A DNA stretch of 64,000 nt. Source: Streptomyces sp. 35G-GA-8 (lineage in GTDB: Bacteria > Actinomycetota > Actinomycetes > Streptomycetales > Streptomycetaceae). This document shows positions 41,424 through 50,737 of the stretch, piece after piece. Below the pieces are notes generated by a model that did not search any database, was not told the DNA's origin, and saw only the letters and a list, made by a program, of their open reading frames with translations. Location: positions 112,497 through 176,496 of the forward strand of contig NZ_JAMHJQ010000007.1 of NCBI RefSeq assembly GCF_023534745.1, read 5' to 3'. The position numbers and the translations under genes are program-made. The first letter of the stretch is position 1. Each line of letters opens with the position of its first letter.

Positions 41424-42452
41424 TCAGGCCTCGATGCTGTCCTTGCTGTCCTTGCTCTCCTGGCCGTCCTTGCCGCTCTCCGTCGTGAGAGCGGCGGCCG
41501 CGTCCCGCTCCGCCTGCTTCTTCGAGGCGATCAGGCTGGTGATCGTGGTGATGATCAGGACACCACAGATGACCGCCAGCGAGACCGGAATGGAGATCTC
41601 GGGGACATGCACCCCGGTCTCGTGCAGCGCGTGGAGCACCAGCTTCACACCGATGAAGCCGAGGATGACCGACAGGCCGTAGCTGAGGTGCACCAGCTTC
41701 TTCAGCAGCCCCCCGATGAGGAAGTAGAGCTGCCGCAGACCCATCAGGGCGAAGGCGTTGGCGGTGAAGACGATGTACGGGTCCTGGGTCAGACCGAAGA
41801 TCGCGGGGATGGAGTCCAGCGCGAACAGCACGTCGGTGGTGCCGATGGCCAGCATGACCACCATCAGCGGGGTCAGGATCCGCTTGCCGTTGTTCCGGAT
41901 GAAGAGCTTGGTGCCGTGGTACCTGTCGGCGACCCCGAAGCGCTTCTCGATGGACTTGAGGAGACGGTTCTCCTCGAACTCCTCGTCCTCGTCGTCGGAG
42001 CGCGCCTCCTGGATGAGCTTCCAGGCGGTGTAGATCAGGAACGCGCCGAAGATGAAGAAGACCCACGAGAAGCTGGCGATGATCGCGGCTCCTGCCGCGA
42101 TGAATATGGCGCGCAGCACCAGGGCGATCAGCACACCGATGAGCAGCACACGCTGCTGCAGATGCGAGGGAACCGAGAACTTCGCCATGATCAGGACGAA
42201 GACGAAGAGATTGTCGACACTGAGCGACTTCTCGGTGATGAATCCGGCGAAGAACTCGCCGGCCGCCTGGCCCGTGCCGAACACCATCAGGCCGACGCCG
42301 AACAGCGCGGCGAGGGCGATCCAGACAATCGTCCACGTACCGGCTTCCTTCATCGACACGTCATGGGGCTTGCGCCCGATGAAGAAGTCGACAGCGATAA
42401 GGGCGGACAGACCAAGAATGGTCAGCACCCACAAGGTCAAGGAAACGTCCAC
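41424..42452 (-). CDS. TerC-family integral membrane protein
   Basis: A 342-residue protein from GTG 42452 (MDVSLTLWVLTILGLSALIA) with GGAGG four bases upstream. About nine membrane segments; the two acidic membrane motifs of TerC are present, KSLSVDNLFVFVLIMAKF and TTDVLFALDSIPAIFG. An acidic loop (RSDDEDEEFEENRL) lies mid-protein and the C-terminus is Lys/Asp/Ser-rich. TerC proteins of the Alx type are linked to manganese export. The predicted manganese riboswitch in its leader supports that function over tellurite resistance. Confidence 0.93.
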   Translation of the reverse strand: MDVSLTLWVLTILGLSALIAVDFFIGRKPHDVSMKEAGTWTIVWIALAALFGVGLMVFGTGQAAGEFFAGFITEKSLSVDNLFVFVLIMAKFSVPSHLQQRVLLIGVLIALVLRAIFIAAGAAIIASFSWVFFIFGAFLIYTAWKLIQEARSDDEDEEFEENRLLKSIEKRFGVADRYHGTKLFIRNNGKRILTPLMVVMLAIGTTDVLFALDSIPAIFGLTQDPYIVFTANAFALMGLRQLYFLIGGLLKKLVHLSYGLSVILGFIGVKLVLHALHETGVHVPEISIPVSLAVICGVLIITTITSLIASKKQAERDAAAALTTESGKDGQESKDSKDSIEA

Positions 42453-42456
42453 TGTG

Positions 42457-42607
42457 CCTCCGGCTTCGTACGGCTATCGATCAGCGTCGTCGCTGCCGGA
42501 GGTCTCTTCCACCCGGGCGGCTTCCGCCGCTCCCCGGGCCGACGCCCCGGGATCGATGGCGATCCGTATTGACGGGCACGTCGCGATGTGGGAGTACTCC
42601 CCTCCGC
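42457..42607 (-). promoter_or_regulatory. yybP-ykoY (manganese) riboswitch leader of terC with a predicted anti-Shine-Dalgarno switch
   Basis: On the minus strand the P1 helix pairs CGGAGG (42606-42601) with CCTCCG (42502-42497). Inside it are the two signature loops of the class: GGGAGTA next to the 5' strand and GAGACC next to the 3' strand. In between are hairpins including GGGGCG-type and GCGGAAGCCGC stems. The 3' P1 strand extended to 42495 reads CCTCCGGC and is a perfect 8-base complement of GCCGGAGG (42464-42457), which holds the terC ribosome-binding site. Ligand-stabilised P1 would free the ribosome-binding site, as in the alx and mntP switches. Confidence 0.82.
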
Positions 42608-42686
42608 TGCAAAGAAGAGTACAGGAAGAACCAAGAAAAGGTAAAAAGATCAGTGGACGGCCGTCACTTGTGCGGTGCGGGCCTGG

Positions 42687-44648
42687 TCAGCGGCGCCAGG
42701 CGCGGCGAGCGGACGCCACCTGTTCGAGGACCTGGAGGAGCACCCCGCTGCCCGGCGGCACCGCGGGAGGTTCGTAGGTCCAGGCGTGGCCCACCCAGGG
42801 ATCGGCGAGGTGATCGTCCGGGACGGGGGTGACCCGCAGCAGCGTCCGCCAGAGCGGATCCAGCAGCGGTCCGTATCCGCTCGCGTCCTCGCGGTCCGCG
42901 ACCATCAGCAGATGCACGCCGACCGCCGGCCCCTCGTCCGCGAGATAGCGCAGCTGGGTCACCGCGCGGTCGTCGAAGCCATGCGGGAAGTCATTGACGA
43001 TCAGCAGCTGCTCGGCGGTGTCCAGACCGGGCGGCAGGGACTCGGCGGCCCCGCCGCGGACCGCCATCTGCACGAGGTCCACGCGCTGGGTGAGTGTCGC
43101 GAGGACGGTCGCCACTCCCCCGGCGCCCGCCGCCGGCGGCCGGTCGAGCACGCCGGACGAGGTCAGCGGGGCCAGTGAGCGCGCGCCCGAGCCCGCCGGA
43201 TCGATCACATGGACGGTGAACTCGCCGGGCGGGTAGGCGGCCAGCAGACGCGCGGCATGGGCGACCGCGGTGTCCATGGCCAGCCCGCGCAGCTGGGCGT
43301 CGTCCATCATCAGCGCGGCCTCGGAGCCGGATCGGCCGCTGTCGACCCAGAGCCCGCGCTCCAGGGGCAGCCGCACCAGCATCGGTATCCGAAGATCGGG
43401 GCGCTCGGGCAGATGGACATCGCCGAGGCGCAGCGCCATCGGGATCTCCATCGGAACGCGGTAGGCGTGCCAGACGGGGTTGTCCCAGCGGGCGTAGGCG
43501 GGCGGCAACGCGGGCTCGACGACCTCGGACTCGGCGACGAGCTGGGCCAGATCGCGGTCAAGGACCTCGCGCGCCTGGCCCGCGAGCTGGTCGTGCTTGG
43601 CACGGGCGGCCTCGCGGGCGGCGTCTCCCGCTCCGCCGATGCGATGACGGGGGTCGGAGAGGACGCGGTCCAGCTCCTGGTCGAGCCGGGACTCGGCGAA
43701 GTCCATGGCGCTGCGGTACGCGGCGGTCGTACGGGCCAGGTCCTCGAACATGCCCCAGACCTGGTTGTAGAGGCGCTCGTCCATGGACCAGCCCGTGGCG
43801 TCGCCCGCGACGGGGCGGGGCGGCCGGCCGGGCTGGGCGGGCACCGCGGCCGGGGGCGGAGTCGGCGGCGTGGACGTACGGCGGCCCGGATGCGTGTAGT
43901 TGACGGCCCCGCCCGCGCCGGACTGCGGACCCGCGGACGACGGCGGTCCCGACGCCGGCGGTCCGGCGGACGGTACGGTCCCGGGCGTGGACCCCGAGGG
44001 TGTGGCGGGCCCCGGGGCGGGAGCCAGGGGCAGCCCCTCGGACCTGCGCCGCCTACCGTCCGTCCCACCCGGCAGCGGGGTCTGTACGGCGCTGGCCAGA
44101 TGGCGGGCCACCGCCTCCTGGATACCGGCGGCGAAGGCGCGGGCCTGCGGCAGTCCCTGGTCGCCGAAGAGCTCGGCGAGGCCGCCCGCGTACCCCTGGC
44201 CGACGGCCCGGACCTTCCAGGCCCCCTGGCGGCGGTAGAGCTCCAGGGCGACGACGGCGGTCTCGGAGTCCAGTCCGGTGAGGGTGAAGCTGGCGACCTC
44301 GGCGCCCTCGGTGGAGGTGACCGCCGCGAAGGGGGCCGCGGTGGCGCCGAAGCGGTCGGGGCCACCGATGCCCTCGGGGAGGGCGAGCAGCACACGGACC
44401 AGATGCACCCGCGGCGGCAGGGCGTCCAGATCGACATGGAAGCGCAGGGCCGCGGCGGCCTGGCGGGAGACCTCGATGCCCGGGAGGGAGGGCGAACCGG
44501 GGTGGACGATCCACTCCGCGCCGCCCACGGTGCCCTGGGCGTCCGCGAGCGTGGCACAGGGCATGACCGGTGCGCCGGCCGTCACCCGGATCTCCAGTCG
44601 GGTGTGGGGCAAGGGGTGGTTCTGCCCCCGGACCAGCTCGGCCGTCAT
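42687..44648 (-). CDS. TerD-domain protein fused to an FtsK/HerA-like domain lacking a P-loop
   Basis: A 653-residue protein. Residues 1-175 are a TerD domain (LADAQGTVGGAEWIVHPGSP, FTLTGLDSETAVVALELYRR). Residues 190-285 form a Pro/Gly/Ser linker. The rest resembles the FtsK-like ATPase module that accompanies TerD proteins in actinobacteria, including LRIPMLVRLPLERGLWVDSG, LLIVNDFPHGFDD and VGVHLLMVADREDASGYGPL. Where a Walker A would be, the sequence is VDSGRSGSEA, with no GKS/GKT, so ATP hydrolysis is doubtful. No signal peptide. It probably serves a chemical-stress system with the adjacent TerD gene and TerC. Confidence 0.8.
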   Translation of the reverse strand: MTAELVRGQNHPLPHTRLEIRVTAGAPVMPCATLADAQGTVGGAEWIVHPGSPSLPGIEVSRQAAAALRFHVDLDALPPRVHLVRVLLALPEGIGGPDRFGATAAPFAAVTSTEGAEVASFTLTGLDSETAVVALELYRRQGAWKVRAVGQGYAGGLAELFGDQGLPQARAFAAGIQEAVARHLASAVQTPLPGGTDGRRRRSEGLPLAPAPGPATPSGSTPGTVPSAGPPASGPPSSAGPQSGAGGAVNYTHPGRRTSTPPTPPPAAVPAQPGRPPRPVAGDATGWSMDERLYNQVWGMFEDLARTTAAYRSAMDFAESRLDQELDRVLSDPRHRIGGAGDAAREAARAKHDQLAGQAREVLDRDLAQLVAESEVVEPALPPAYARWDNPVWHAYRVPMEIPMALRLGDVHLPERPDLRIPMLVRLPLERGLWVDSGRSGSEAALMMDDAQLRGLAMDTAVAHAARLLAAYPPGEFTVHVIDPAGSGARSLAPLTSSGVLDRPPAAGAGGVATVLATLTQRVDLVQMAVRGGAAESLPPGLDTAEQLLIVNDFPHGFDDRAVTQLRYLADEGPAVGVHLLMVADREDASGYGPLLDPLWRTLLRVTPVPDDHLADPWVGHAWTYEPPAVPPGSGVLLQVLEQVASARRAWRR

Positions 44649-44839
44649 CGCCTCTGTCCCCTATCGATTGCGCGTCGGTGTCGCGTCGGTGTTCAGGTGT
44701 GGTGGTACGGCCCAGTACGGGTGTTCTGTTGCGGATGCCCGGTGCGGGGGTACTTCTGTGCGACCGCAGAGGCGCAGCCCCCGGTGGCCTGCGCCGGCCT
44801 CCGGGAGCTGCGCTTACTCGACGACGCCGTCGCCGTGTC

Positions 44840-45454
44840 CTACAGATGCGGCAGGATCGACGGCATCAGGTCCTGGAACGTACGGCCGTTGGCCGGGTTG
44901 CCGAGGGCCGTCATCTGCCAGCCGGAGCCCACGCGGTGGACCTTCGCCATGATCTGCGCGGTGTACTGGCCCCCGCCGTCGAGCGTGTAGCGGGCCAGCT
45001 CCTGGCCGTTGGTCTCGTCGACGATGCGGCAGAAGGCGTTCTGGACCTCCTGGAACGTCTGGCCGGTGAACGAGTTCACCGTGAAGACGATCTGGTCGAT
45101 ATGGACCGGGATCCGCTGGAGGTCGACGAGGATCGCCTCGTCGTCGCCGCCCTGGCCGGCGCCGCCGACCAGATTGTCACCGGTGTGCCGTACCGAGCCG
45201 TCGTCGCTGACGAGATGACGGAAGAAGACCACGTCGACCGGCTGCTTGTCGGCGAACAGCACCGCCGAGGCGTCCAGGTCGATCTCGCGGGTACGGGACC
45301 CGAACAGGCCCCGGCGCGGGGCGGCCTGCCAGCCGAGCCCCATGCGCACGGCCGTCAGGGTGCCGCCGCCCTTCTTCTCCAGGCTGATGGCCTGACCCTT
45401 GGTCAGATTGACGCCAGGGCCTCCGGGCGTACCGCCCTTGGATACGTCCACCAC
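44840..45454 (-). CDS. TerD-family calcium-binding stress protein
   Basis: A TerD protein of about 204 residues, starting at GTG 45454 or GTG 45451 (MDVSKGGTPGGPGVNLTKGQ) behind GAGGGG. The core includes LDASAVLFADKQPVDVVFFR, the acidic calcium-binding region (GDN followed by GDDEAILVDLQRIP) and AFCRIVDETNGQELARYTLD. TerD proteins bind calcium and are part of tellurite and general stress systems. The 191 bp that separate it from the TerD fusion hold only short GACACCGACGCG-type repeats. Confidence 0.92.
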   Translation of the reverse strand: MVDVSKGGTPGGPGVNLTKGQAISLEKKGGGTLTAVRMGLGWQAAPRRGLFGSRTREIDLDASAVLFADKQPVDVVFFRHLVSDDGSVRHTGDNLVGGAGQGGDDEAILVDLQRIPVHIDQIVFTVNSFTGQTFQEVQNAFCRIVDETNGQELARYTLDGGGQYTAQIMAKVHRVGSGWQMTALGNPANGRTFQDLMPSILPHL

Positions 45455-45591
45455 GCGCTGTCCCCTCTCGAATGGTTCCCCCGCAACCGTCCGTGTGCGG
45501 TTGCGCAGCACCCTACGCAGTCACAAGGACATTGCAGGAGGCTTGGACCGTTTTTGTGTCGGTCTTGCAACACACCGCGTGTCCCGGTGTG

Positions 45592-47721
45592 TCAGGCCAG
45601 TCCCACTTCTCTCATCTGCCGCAATTCCTTCTTGAGTTCGCTCACTTCGTCACGCAGCCGCGCGGCGACCTCGAACTGGAGCTCGGCCGCGGCGGCCCGC
45701 ATCCGGTCGGTCATCTCCTCGATGATCCCGGCCAGTTCGGCGGCGGGCCGGTCGGTGAGCACCGCGCCCGTCGTCCCCGCCTTGCCGCCCTTCGCGGGCT
45801 TCGCCCCGAGCGAGGGGACCGGGGCCTTGGCGGGCTTGCCGTCCTTCGACTTCCGGTAGCCCGTGCCGAGCAGGGCCTCGGTGTCGACCTCCTCGCGCGC
45901 GATGGTCGCGACGATGTCGTTGATCTTCTTGCGGAGCGGCTGGGGGTCGATACCGCGCTCGGTGTTGTAGGCGATCTGCTTCTCCCGGCGGCGGTTCGTC
46001 TCGTCGATCGCCTGCGCCATCGCGGGGGTGATCTTGTCCGCGTACATATGGACCTGGCCGGACACATTGCGCGCGGCCCGCCCGATGGTCTGGATGAGCG
46101 AGGTGCCCGAGCGCAGGAAGCCCTGCTTGTCGGCGTCGAGGATCGCCACCAGGGAGACCTCCGGGAGGTCGAGGCCCTCGCGGAGCAGATTGATGCCGAC
46201 GAGGACGTCGTACTCACCGGCGCGCAGCTCACGCAGCAGCTCGACCCGGCGCAGGGTGTCGACATCGCTGTGCAGATAGCGCACCTGGATGCCCAGCTCC
46301 AGGAAGTAGTCGGTGAGGTCCTCGGCCATCTTCTTGGTGAGCGTGGTCACCAGGACGCGCTCGTCCTTCTCGGCGCGCTCGCGGATCTCATGGACCAGAT
46401 CGTCGATCTGGCCCTCCGTGGGCTTGACGACGACCTCGGGGTCGATCAGGCCCGTGGGACGGATGATCTGCTCCACGAAGCCGTCGGAGCGGGACAGCTC
46501 GTACGTGCCGGGAGTGGCGGAGAGATAGACGGTCTGGCCGATCCGCTGCTGGAACTCCTCCCACTTCAGCGGGCGGTTGTCGAGCGCGGACGGCAGCCGG
46601 AAGCCATGGTCGACCAGGGTCCGCTTGCGGGACGCGTCGCCCTCGTACATCGCGCCGATCTGCGGCACGGTGACATGCGACTCGTCGATGACCAGCAGGA
46701 AGTCCTCGGGGAAGTAGTCGAGGAGGGTGTTGGGCGCGGAGCCGGGCGCGCGGTCGTCGAAGTGCATCGAGTAGTTCTCGATCCCCGAGCAGGAGCCGAT
46801 CTGGCGCATCATCTCGATGTCGTAGGTCGTGCGCATCCGCAGTCGCTGGGACTCCAGCAGCTTGCCCTGCTTGTCCAGCTCGGCCAGCCGGGACTCCAGC
46901 TCCTGTTCGATCCCGTTGACCGCCTTCTCCATGCGCTCGGGACCGGCCACGTAGTGGCTCGCCGGGAAGATGTACAGCTCTTCGTCGTCGCTGATGACCT
47001 CGCCGGTGAGCGGGTGCAGCGTGGACAGCGCCTCGATCTCGTCGCCGAACATCTCGATACGGACGGCCAGCTCCTCGTAGACCGGGAAGATCTCGATGGT
47101 GTCGCCCCGGACCCGGAAGGTGCCCCGGGTGAACGCGAGGTCGTTGCGGGTGTACTGGATGTCGACGAAGCGCCGCAGCAGCTGGTCCCTGTCCAGCTCC
47201 AGGCCGACCTTCAGCGGCACCATCCGGTCCACGTACTCCTGGGGCGTACCGAGACCGTAGATGCAGGAGACCGAGGCGACGACGACCACATCGCGCCGGG
47301 TGAGAAGGGAGTTCGTCGCGGAGTGGCGCAGCCGCTCGACCTCCTCGTTGATGGAGGAGTCCTTCTCGATGTAGGTGTCCGACTGCGGGACGTACGCCTC
47401 GGGCTGGTAGTAGTCGTAGTACGAGACGAAGTACTCGACGGCGTTGTTGGGCAGCAGCTCACGGAATTCGTTCGCCAGCTGTGCGGCCAGGGTCTTGTTC
47501 GGCGCCATCACCAGCGTGGGGCGCTGGAGCTTCTCGATCATCCAGGCGGTCGTCGCCGACTTTCCCGTGCCGGTCGCGCCGAGCAGGACGACGTCCTTCT
47601 CGCCCGCGCGGACACGCCGCTCCAGGTCGGCGATGGCCGTGGGCTGGTCGCCGCTGGGCTGGTAGGAGCTGACGACCTCGAAAGGCGCCACCGTACGTTC
47701 GATCTTGGAAACGGGCCGCAT
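45592..47721 (-). CDS. uvrB: Excinuclease ABC subunit B
   Basis: A 709-residue UvrB. Walker [16 protein letters not shown], the beta-hairpin [20 protein letters not shown], the DEAD-like [11 protein letters not shown] and helicase motif [11 protein letters not shown] are present, and the C-terminal UVR motif (about 665-700) binds UvrC. A Gly/Lys/Ala-rich linker lies before the UVR motif. It verifies DNA damage after UvrA. uvrA, uvrB and uvrC are all in this window but in separate transcripts. Confidence 0.97.
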   Translation of the reverse strand: MRPVSKIERTVAPFEVVSSYQPSGDQPTAIADLERRVRAGEKDVVLLGATGTGKSATTAWMIEKLQRPTLVMAPNKTLAAQLANEFRELLPNNAVEYFVSYYDYYQPEAYVPQSDTYIEKDSSINEEVERLRHSATNSLLTRRDVVVVASVSCIYGLGTPQEYVDRMVPLKVGLELDRDQLLRRFVDIQYTRNDLAFTRGTFRVRGDTIEIFPVYEELAVRIEMFGDEIEALSTLHPLTGEVISDDEELYIFPASHYVAGPERMEKAVNGIEQELESRLAELDKQGKLLESQRLRMRTTYDIEMMRQIGSCSGIENYSMHFDDRAPGSAPNTLLDYFPEDFLLVIDESHVTVPQIGAMYEGDASRKRTLVDHGFRLPSALDNRPLKWEEFQQRIGQTVYLSATPGTYELSRSDGFVEQIIRPTGLIDPEVVVKPTEGQIDDLVHEIRERAEKDERVLVTTLTKKMAEDLTDYFLELGIQVRYLHSDVDTLRRVELLRELRAGEYDVLVGINLLREGLDLPEVSLVAILDADKQGFLRSGTSLIQTIGRAARNVSGQVHMYADKITPAMAQAIDETNRRREKQIAYNTERGIDPQPLRKKINDIVATIAREEVDTEALLGTGYRKSKDGKPAKAPVPSLGAKPAKGGKAGTTGAVLTDRPAAELAGIIEEMTDRMRAAAAELQFEVAARLRDEVSELKKELRQMREVGLA

Positions 47722-47802
47722 GGATCCACCGTACGACCCCGCACTGACAGTGGGACGGCGAGCGGCCCCGGATCACCCGGAGTGAGCGAGAGTTCACCCA
47801 GG

Positions 47803-48693
47803 TCACCAGTCGTGGAGGTCCTGGGAGCCGCGGCGCGCGGACCTGGCGGCCGCACGGTCGGCGTGCTCGCGAAAAGCCGGCCGCGGCCGGATCCGCTGCG
47901 CGGGCACCCCCTGGCGCCCGCACGGCCCGGTCACGGCCGCCGCGGAGCGTGACCGTTCGCGGCGGCCCGTCACCAGCAGCGGGTCGACCAGCACCGCCAC
48001 GCCGGCCAGCAGCAGGAAGAAGGCCGGGCCGACCAGCATCGGGGCCAGCAGTTCGGCGGGCGGGGCGCCGCCCGACTCGCCGACGGCGCCGCTCAGATGG
48101 ACATGGACCGCGGCCATCGCGGTGTAGTGCATCCCGGTCGACGCGACGCCCATCACCGCGCTGGCGGCCAGACCGGCCAGAAATCCGCGGTGCGAGACGA
48201 CCACCCAGAGGGCCGCCGTCGTCATGATGACGGCGATCATGACGGAGAGCGCGACGGTGAAGGTGTCGTATCCGACGCGGCCGTGCAGCCTTATGCCCGC
48301 CATGCCGAGGTAGTGCATGGTGGCGAAACCGAGGCCGGTGATGGTGCCGCCGGTGACGAGGGTCATCGGGGTCGTGCCCCGGTAGCCGACGATGAAGATC
48401 CCCACCCCGACCATGACGATCCCCACGACGAGGCTGGCGAATGTCGTGAGCCGGTCGTAGCCGATCGGCACCTCCGAGACGTCGAACCCCATCATCGCGA
48501 TGAAGTGCATCGTCCAGACGCCGGAGCCGATCGCGGCCGCTCCCAGCGCGAGCCCGCCCGGTTTCCAGGAGCGCCTGGTGCGCAGGGATCTCGCGGTGCA
48601 GCGCAGCCCCAGAGCCGCGCCGAGACAGGCCATGAGAAAGGCCGCCACGGGTGTGACGAGACCGTAGCTGAATCCGTCGATCGTGCCCTGCAT
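47803..48693 (-). CDS. MHYT-domain integral membrane sensor
   Basis: A 296-residue protein from ATG 48693 (MQGTIDGFSYGLVTPVAAFL) behind GAGGGG. Seven membrane segments carry three MHYT motifs: MHFIAMMGF, MHYLGMAG and MHYTAMAAVHVH, proposed to bind copper and sense a diatomic gas. The C-terminal 55 residues are Arg/Ala-rich without an enzymatic domain, so it is a stand-alone MHYT protein. Divergent from the glycerophosphodiesterase gene. Confidence 0.88.
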   Translation of the reverse strand: MQGTIDGFSYGLVTPVAAFLMACLGAALGLRCTARSLRTRRSWKPGGLALGAAAIGSGVWTMHFIAMMGFDVSEVPIGYDRLTTFASLVVGIVMVGVGIFIVGYRGTTPMTLVTGGTITGLGFATMHYLGMAGIRLHGRVGYDTFTVALSVMIAVIMTTAALWVVVSHRGFLAGLAASAVMGVASTGMHYTAMAAVHVHLSGAVGESGGAPPAELLAPMLVGPAFFLLLAGVAVLVDPLLVTGRRERSRSAAAVTGPCGRQGVPAQRIRPRPAFREHADRAAARSARRGSQDLHDW

Positions 48694-49007
48694 AGCGATA
48701 TGCCCCTCGCCCCTCGTTCTCCCTGTGCGAAAGCGCCGGCTCGGGCGAGGGTAGGACGGCCGGCCCGGTAAGCAAACAGGCCACCGGCGATTTGTCGACA
48801 CGATACGGCGTGCCCCCGTGGTAGGGGGCGGCCTTTCGCGGGTGTGGCTTCATGGTCTCACCCCATCCTCGCGGTCCATGGCGTGACTTCACGTTGTGGC
48901 CAACCTTCGCCTGTCCCCTGTTGGCCGCGGGCTGCCACGCTCTGGCCGACTGTCATCGCACGACCTGTCATCACACGACCCGTCATCGCACGACACGAGG
49001 AGTACAC
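48694..49007. other. Divergent intergenic region MHYT gene / glycerophosphodiesterase gene
   Basis: No gene in 314 bp. It contains a hairpin GCCCCC-N6-GGGGGC at 48812-48829 and three tandem 15-bp repeats directly before the ribosome-binding site of the plus-strand gene. TCGACA on the minus strand near 48800 could be the -35 of the MHYT gene. Confidence 0.5.
48950..48994 (+). repeat. Three tandem 15-bp repeats upstream of the glycerophosphodiesterase gene
   Basis: Units 48950-48964, 48965-48979 and 48980-48994, consensus CTGTCATCRCACGAC. They end 14 bp before the GTG start, next to the GAGGAG ribosome-binding site. They could be a regulatory array or a recent slippage product. Confidence 0.8.
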
Positions 49008-49892
49008 GTGTACGCACGCACCTCAGTGACAACGGCCGCCGCACTGCTGGGAGTCACCGCACTGGTTCTGCCCGGCGCCGCCACCGCGAACGCGGGCCCG
49101 GCCGCCGAGCCCAGGGGCGGGAGCCCGGTCGTCATCGCGCACCGCGGCGCCTCCGCCTATGCCCCGGAGAACACGCTCGCGGCCGTCGACGCGGCCGGTG
49201 ACCTGGGCATCGACTGGGTGGAGAACGACGTCCAGCGCACCAAGGACGGCCGGCTGGTGGTGATCCACGACGACAATCTCCGGCGGACCACCAATGTGGA
49301 AGAGCTCTTCCCCGACCGGGCCCCCTGGAAGGTGAAGGACTTCACGGCGGCGGAGATCGCCCGGCTGGACGCGGGCAGCTGGTTCGGCGAGCGGTGGGCG
49401 GGCGAGCGCGTACCCACGCTGAAGCAGTACCTGGACGCCGTTGAGGCCAACCGGCAGAAGCTGCTCCTGGAGATCAAGGCCCCCGAGCAGTACCCCGGCG
49501 TCGAGAAGGACATCCTGCGGGTGCTGCGCCAGGAGGGCTGGCTGAGCCGCGCGCACGTGAAGAAGAAGCTGGTCATCCAGAGCTTCAGCGCGGACAGCGT
49601 CCGTACGGTGCACCAGCTGCGCCCGGACCTCGTCACCGGCTTCCTCGGCGCTCCGGCGGTGGCCGATCTGCCCGCGTACGCCGCGTTCACGGACCAGATC
49701 AACCCCGCGTACGGAGCGCTCACCGGTGACTACGTGGCCGCGGTGCACCGGCTGAAGGGCCCGAAGGGCAAGCGGCTCACGGTGAGCACCTGGACGGTCA
49801 ACGACGCGGCGGGCGCGGTGCGGGTCCGGGATCTCGGTGTGGACGGGATCATCACCAACAACCCCGACGTGGTGCGGGACGCGGTGGGCTGA
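49008..49892 (+). CDS. glpQ: Secreted glycerophosphodiester phosphodiesterase
   Basis: A 294-residue GDPD from GTG 49008 (MYARTSVTTAAALLGVTALV) with GAGGAG five bases upstream. A signal peptide ends at ATANA-GPAAEP. The active-site motif is VVIAHRGASAYAPENT, with the metal-binding Glu in WVENDVQRTKDGRLVVIHDD. It releases glycerol 3-phosphate from phospholipid headgroups outside the cell. In S. coelicolor such genes are under PhoP control in phosphate starvation; I do not see a convincing PHO box here. Confidence 0.92.
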   Translation: MYARTSVTTAAALLGVTALVLPGAATANAGPAAEPRGGSPVVIAHRGASAYAPENTLAAVDAAGDLGIDWVENDVQRTKDGRLVVIHDDNLRRTTNVEELFPDRAPWKVKDFTAAEIARLDAGSWFGERWAGERVPTLKQYLDAVEANRQKLLLEIKAPEQYPGVEKDILRVLRQEGWLSRAHVKKKLVIQSFSADSVRTVHQLRPDLVTGFLGAPAVADLPAYAAFTDQINPAYGALTGDYVAAVHRLKGPKGKRLTVSTWTVNDAAGAVRVRDLGVDGIITNNPDVVRDAVG

Positions 49893-49946
49893 GGCCGCGG
49901 ACCGGTCCCAGGACCGTTGTCAGTGGTGGCCCGTACCGTGGTCGGC

Positions 49947-50492
49947 ATGAACAACTACGGGCAGTCGCCGGTGGAATGGACGGTCGTGTCCACCGGCATC
50001 GGGCCACTGCTGCTGGCCGCCACCGGCCAGGGGCTGGTGAGCGTGGTCTTCCATGCCCACGGGCCGGTGCGGGAGCAGGCGCTCGGACAGCTCAGGGACC
50101 GGCTGGGCACCGAGCCCGCCGAGTCGGCGTCGGGGCTGCTGGCCGAGCCGATACGCAGGCTGTCCGCGTACTTCGCGGGCGAGCTGCGGGAGTTCGGGCT
50201 GCCGCTGGACTGGTCGTTCACCACGGGCTTCAACCGGCAGGTGCTGCGCGAGCTGGCGACGGGCGTCCCGTACGGCACGGTGGTCGGGTACGGCGATCTG
50301 GCCGAGCGGGTGGGGCAGCCGGGGGCCGCGCAGGCGGTCGGCGCGGCGATGGGTGCCAATCCGCTGCCCGTGGTGGTGCCGTGTCATCGCGTGGTGGAGA
50401 GCGATGGCGGGATAGGCGGCTTCGGGGGCGGCCTCGAAACGAAGCGGCGGCTGCTGGCCCTGGAAGGCGTGCTCCCGGAACCGCTCTTCTGA
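49947..50492 (+). CDS. ogt: Methylated-DNA-protein-cysteine S-methyltransferase
   Basis: A 181-residue suicide repair protein from ATG 49947 ([20 protein letters not shown]). The acceptor Cys146 is in PVVVPCHRVVESDGGIGGF, with the helix-turn-helix VPYGTVVGYGDLAERVGQPG before it. It removes alkyl groups from O6-guanine. The formaldehyde dehydrogenase gene follows on the same strand after 245 bp. Confidence 0.94.
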   Translation: MNNYGQSPVEWTVVSTGIGPLLLAATGQGLVSVVFHAHGPVREQALGQLRDRLGTEPAESASGLLAEPIRRLSAYFAGELREFGLPLDWSFTTGFNRQVLRELATGVPYGTVVGYGDLAERVGQPGAAQAVGAAMGANPLPVVVPCHRVVESDGGIGGFGGGLETKRRLLALEGVLPEPLF

Positions 50493-50540
50493 CTCTTACC
50501 AGCACCCCGAACTGGTCGGATCGTGTGCATATACCGACAC

Positions 50541-50569
50541 TTGTCCGCTTTGCGTGCCGGGCTTAGGCT
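50541..50569 (+). promoter_or_regulatory. Promoter upstream of formaldehyde dehydrogenase gene
   Basis: TTGTCC (50541-50546), 17-bp spacer, TAGGCT (50564-50569). A good vegetative-type match; it leaves a leader of about 160 nt before ATG 50738, with no hairpin of note. Confidence 0.6.
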
Positions 50570-50737
50570 TATGTGTGGAGAGCACCGCGCGTAGGGCCCG
50601 GCGGGCAGTGGACGTCGGTCCCCGGCGTCCCGTACCGGCAGGCACTTCGGCCGGACCGCCCGAGCGGTAGCCGACTCCATCGCACACAGGCCGAGTCATC
50701 CGCTGGACGAGAAGAGCCGAAGGGACGGCGAGTCAGG

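Noticed and set aside
41424-45454. A complete tellurite-resistance operon
   Set aside because: TerA, TerB, TerE and TerZ are missing, terC has its own manganese-type leader, and the genes are spaced; a general stress and metal role is more likely.
48850-48950. A PhoP (PHO) box upstream of the glycerophosphodiesterase gene
   Set aside because: CTTCACG near 48886 resembles one half unit, but no second 11-bp direct repeat follows in register.
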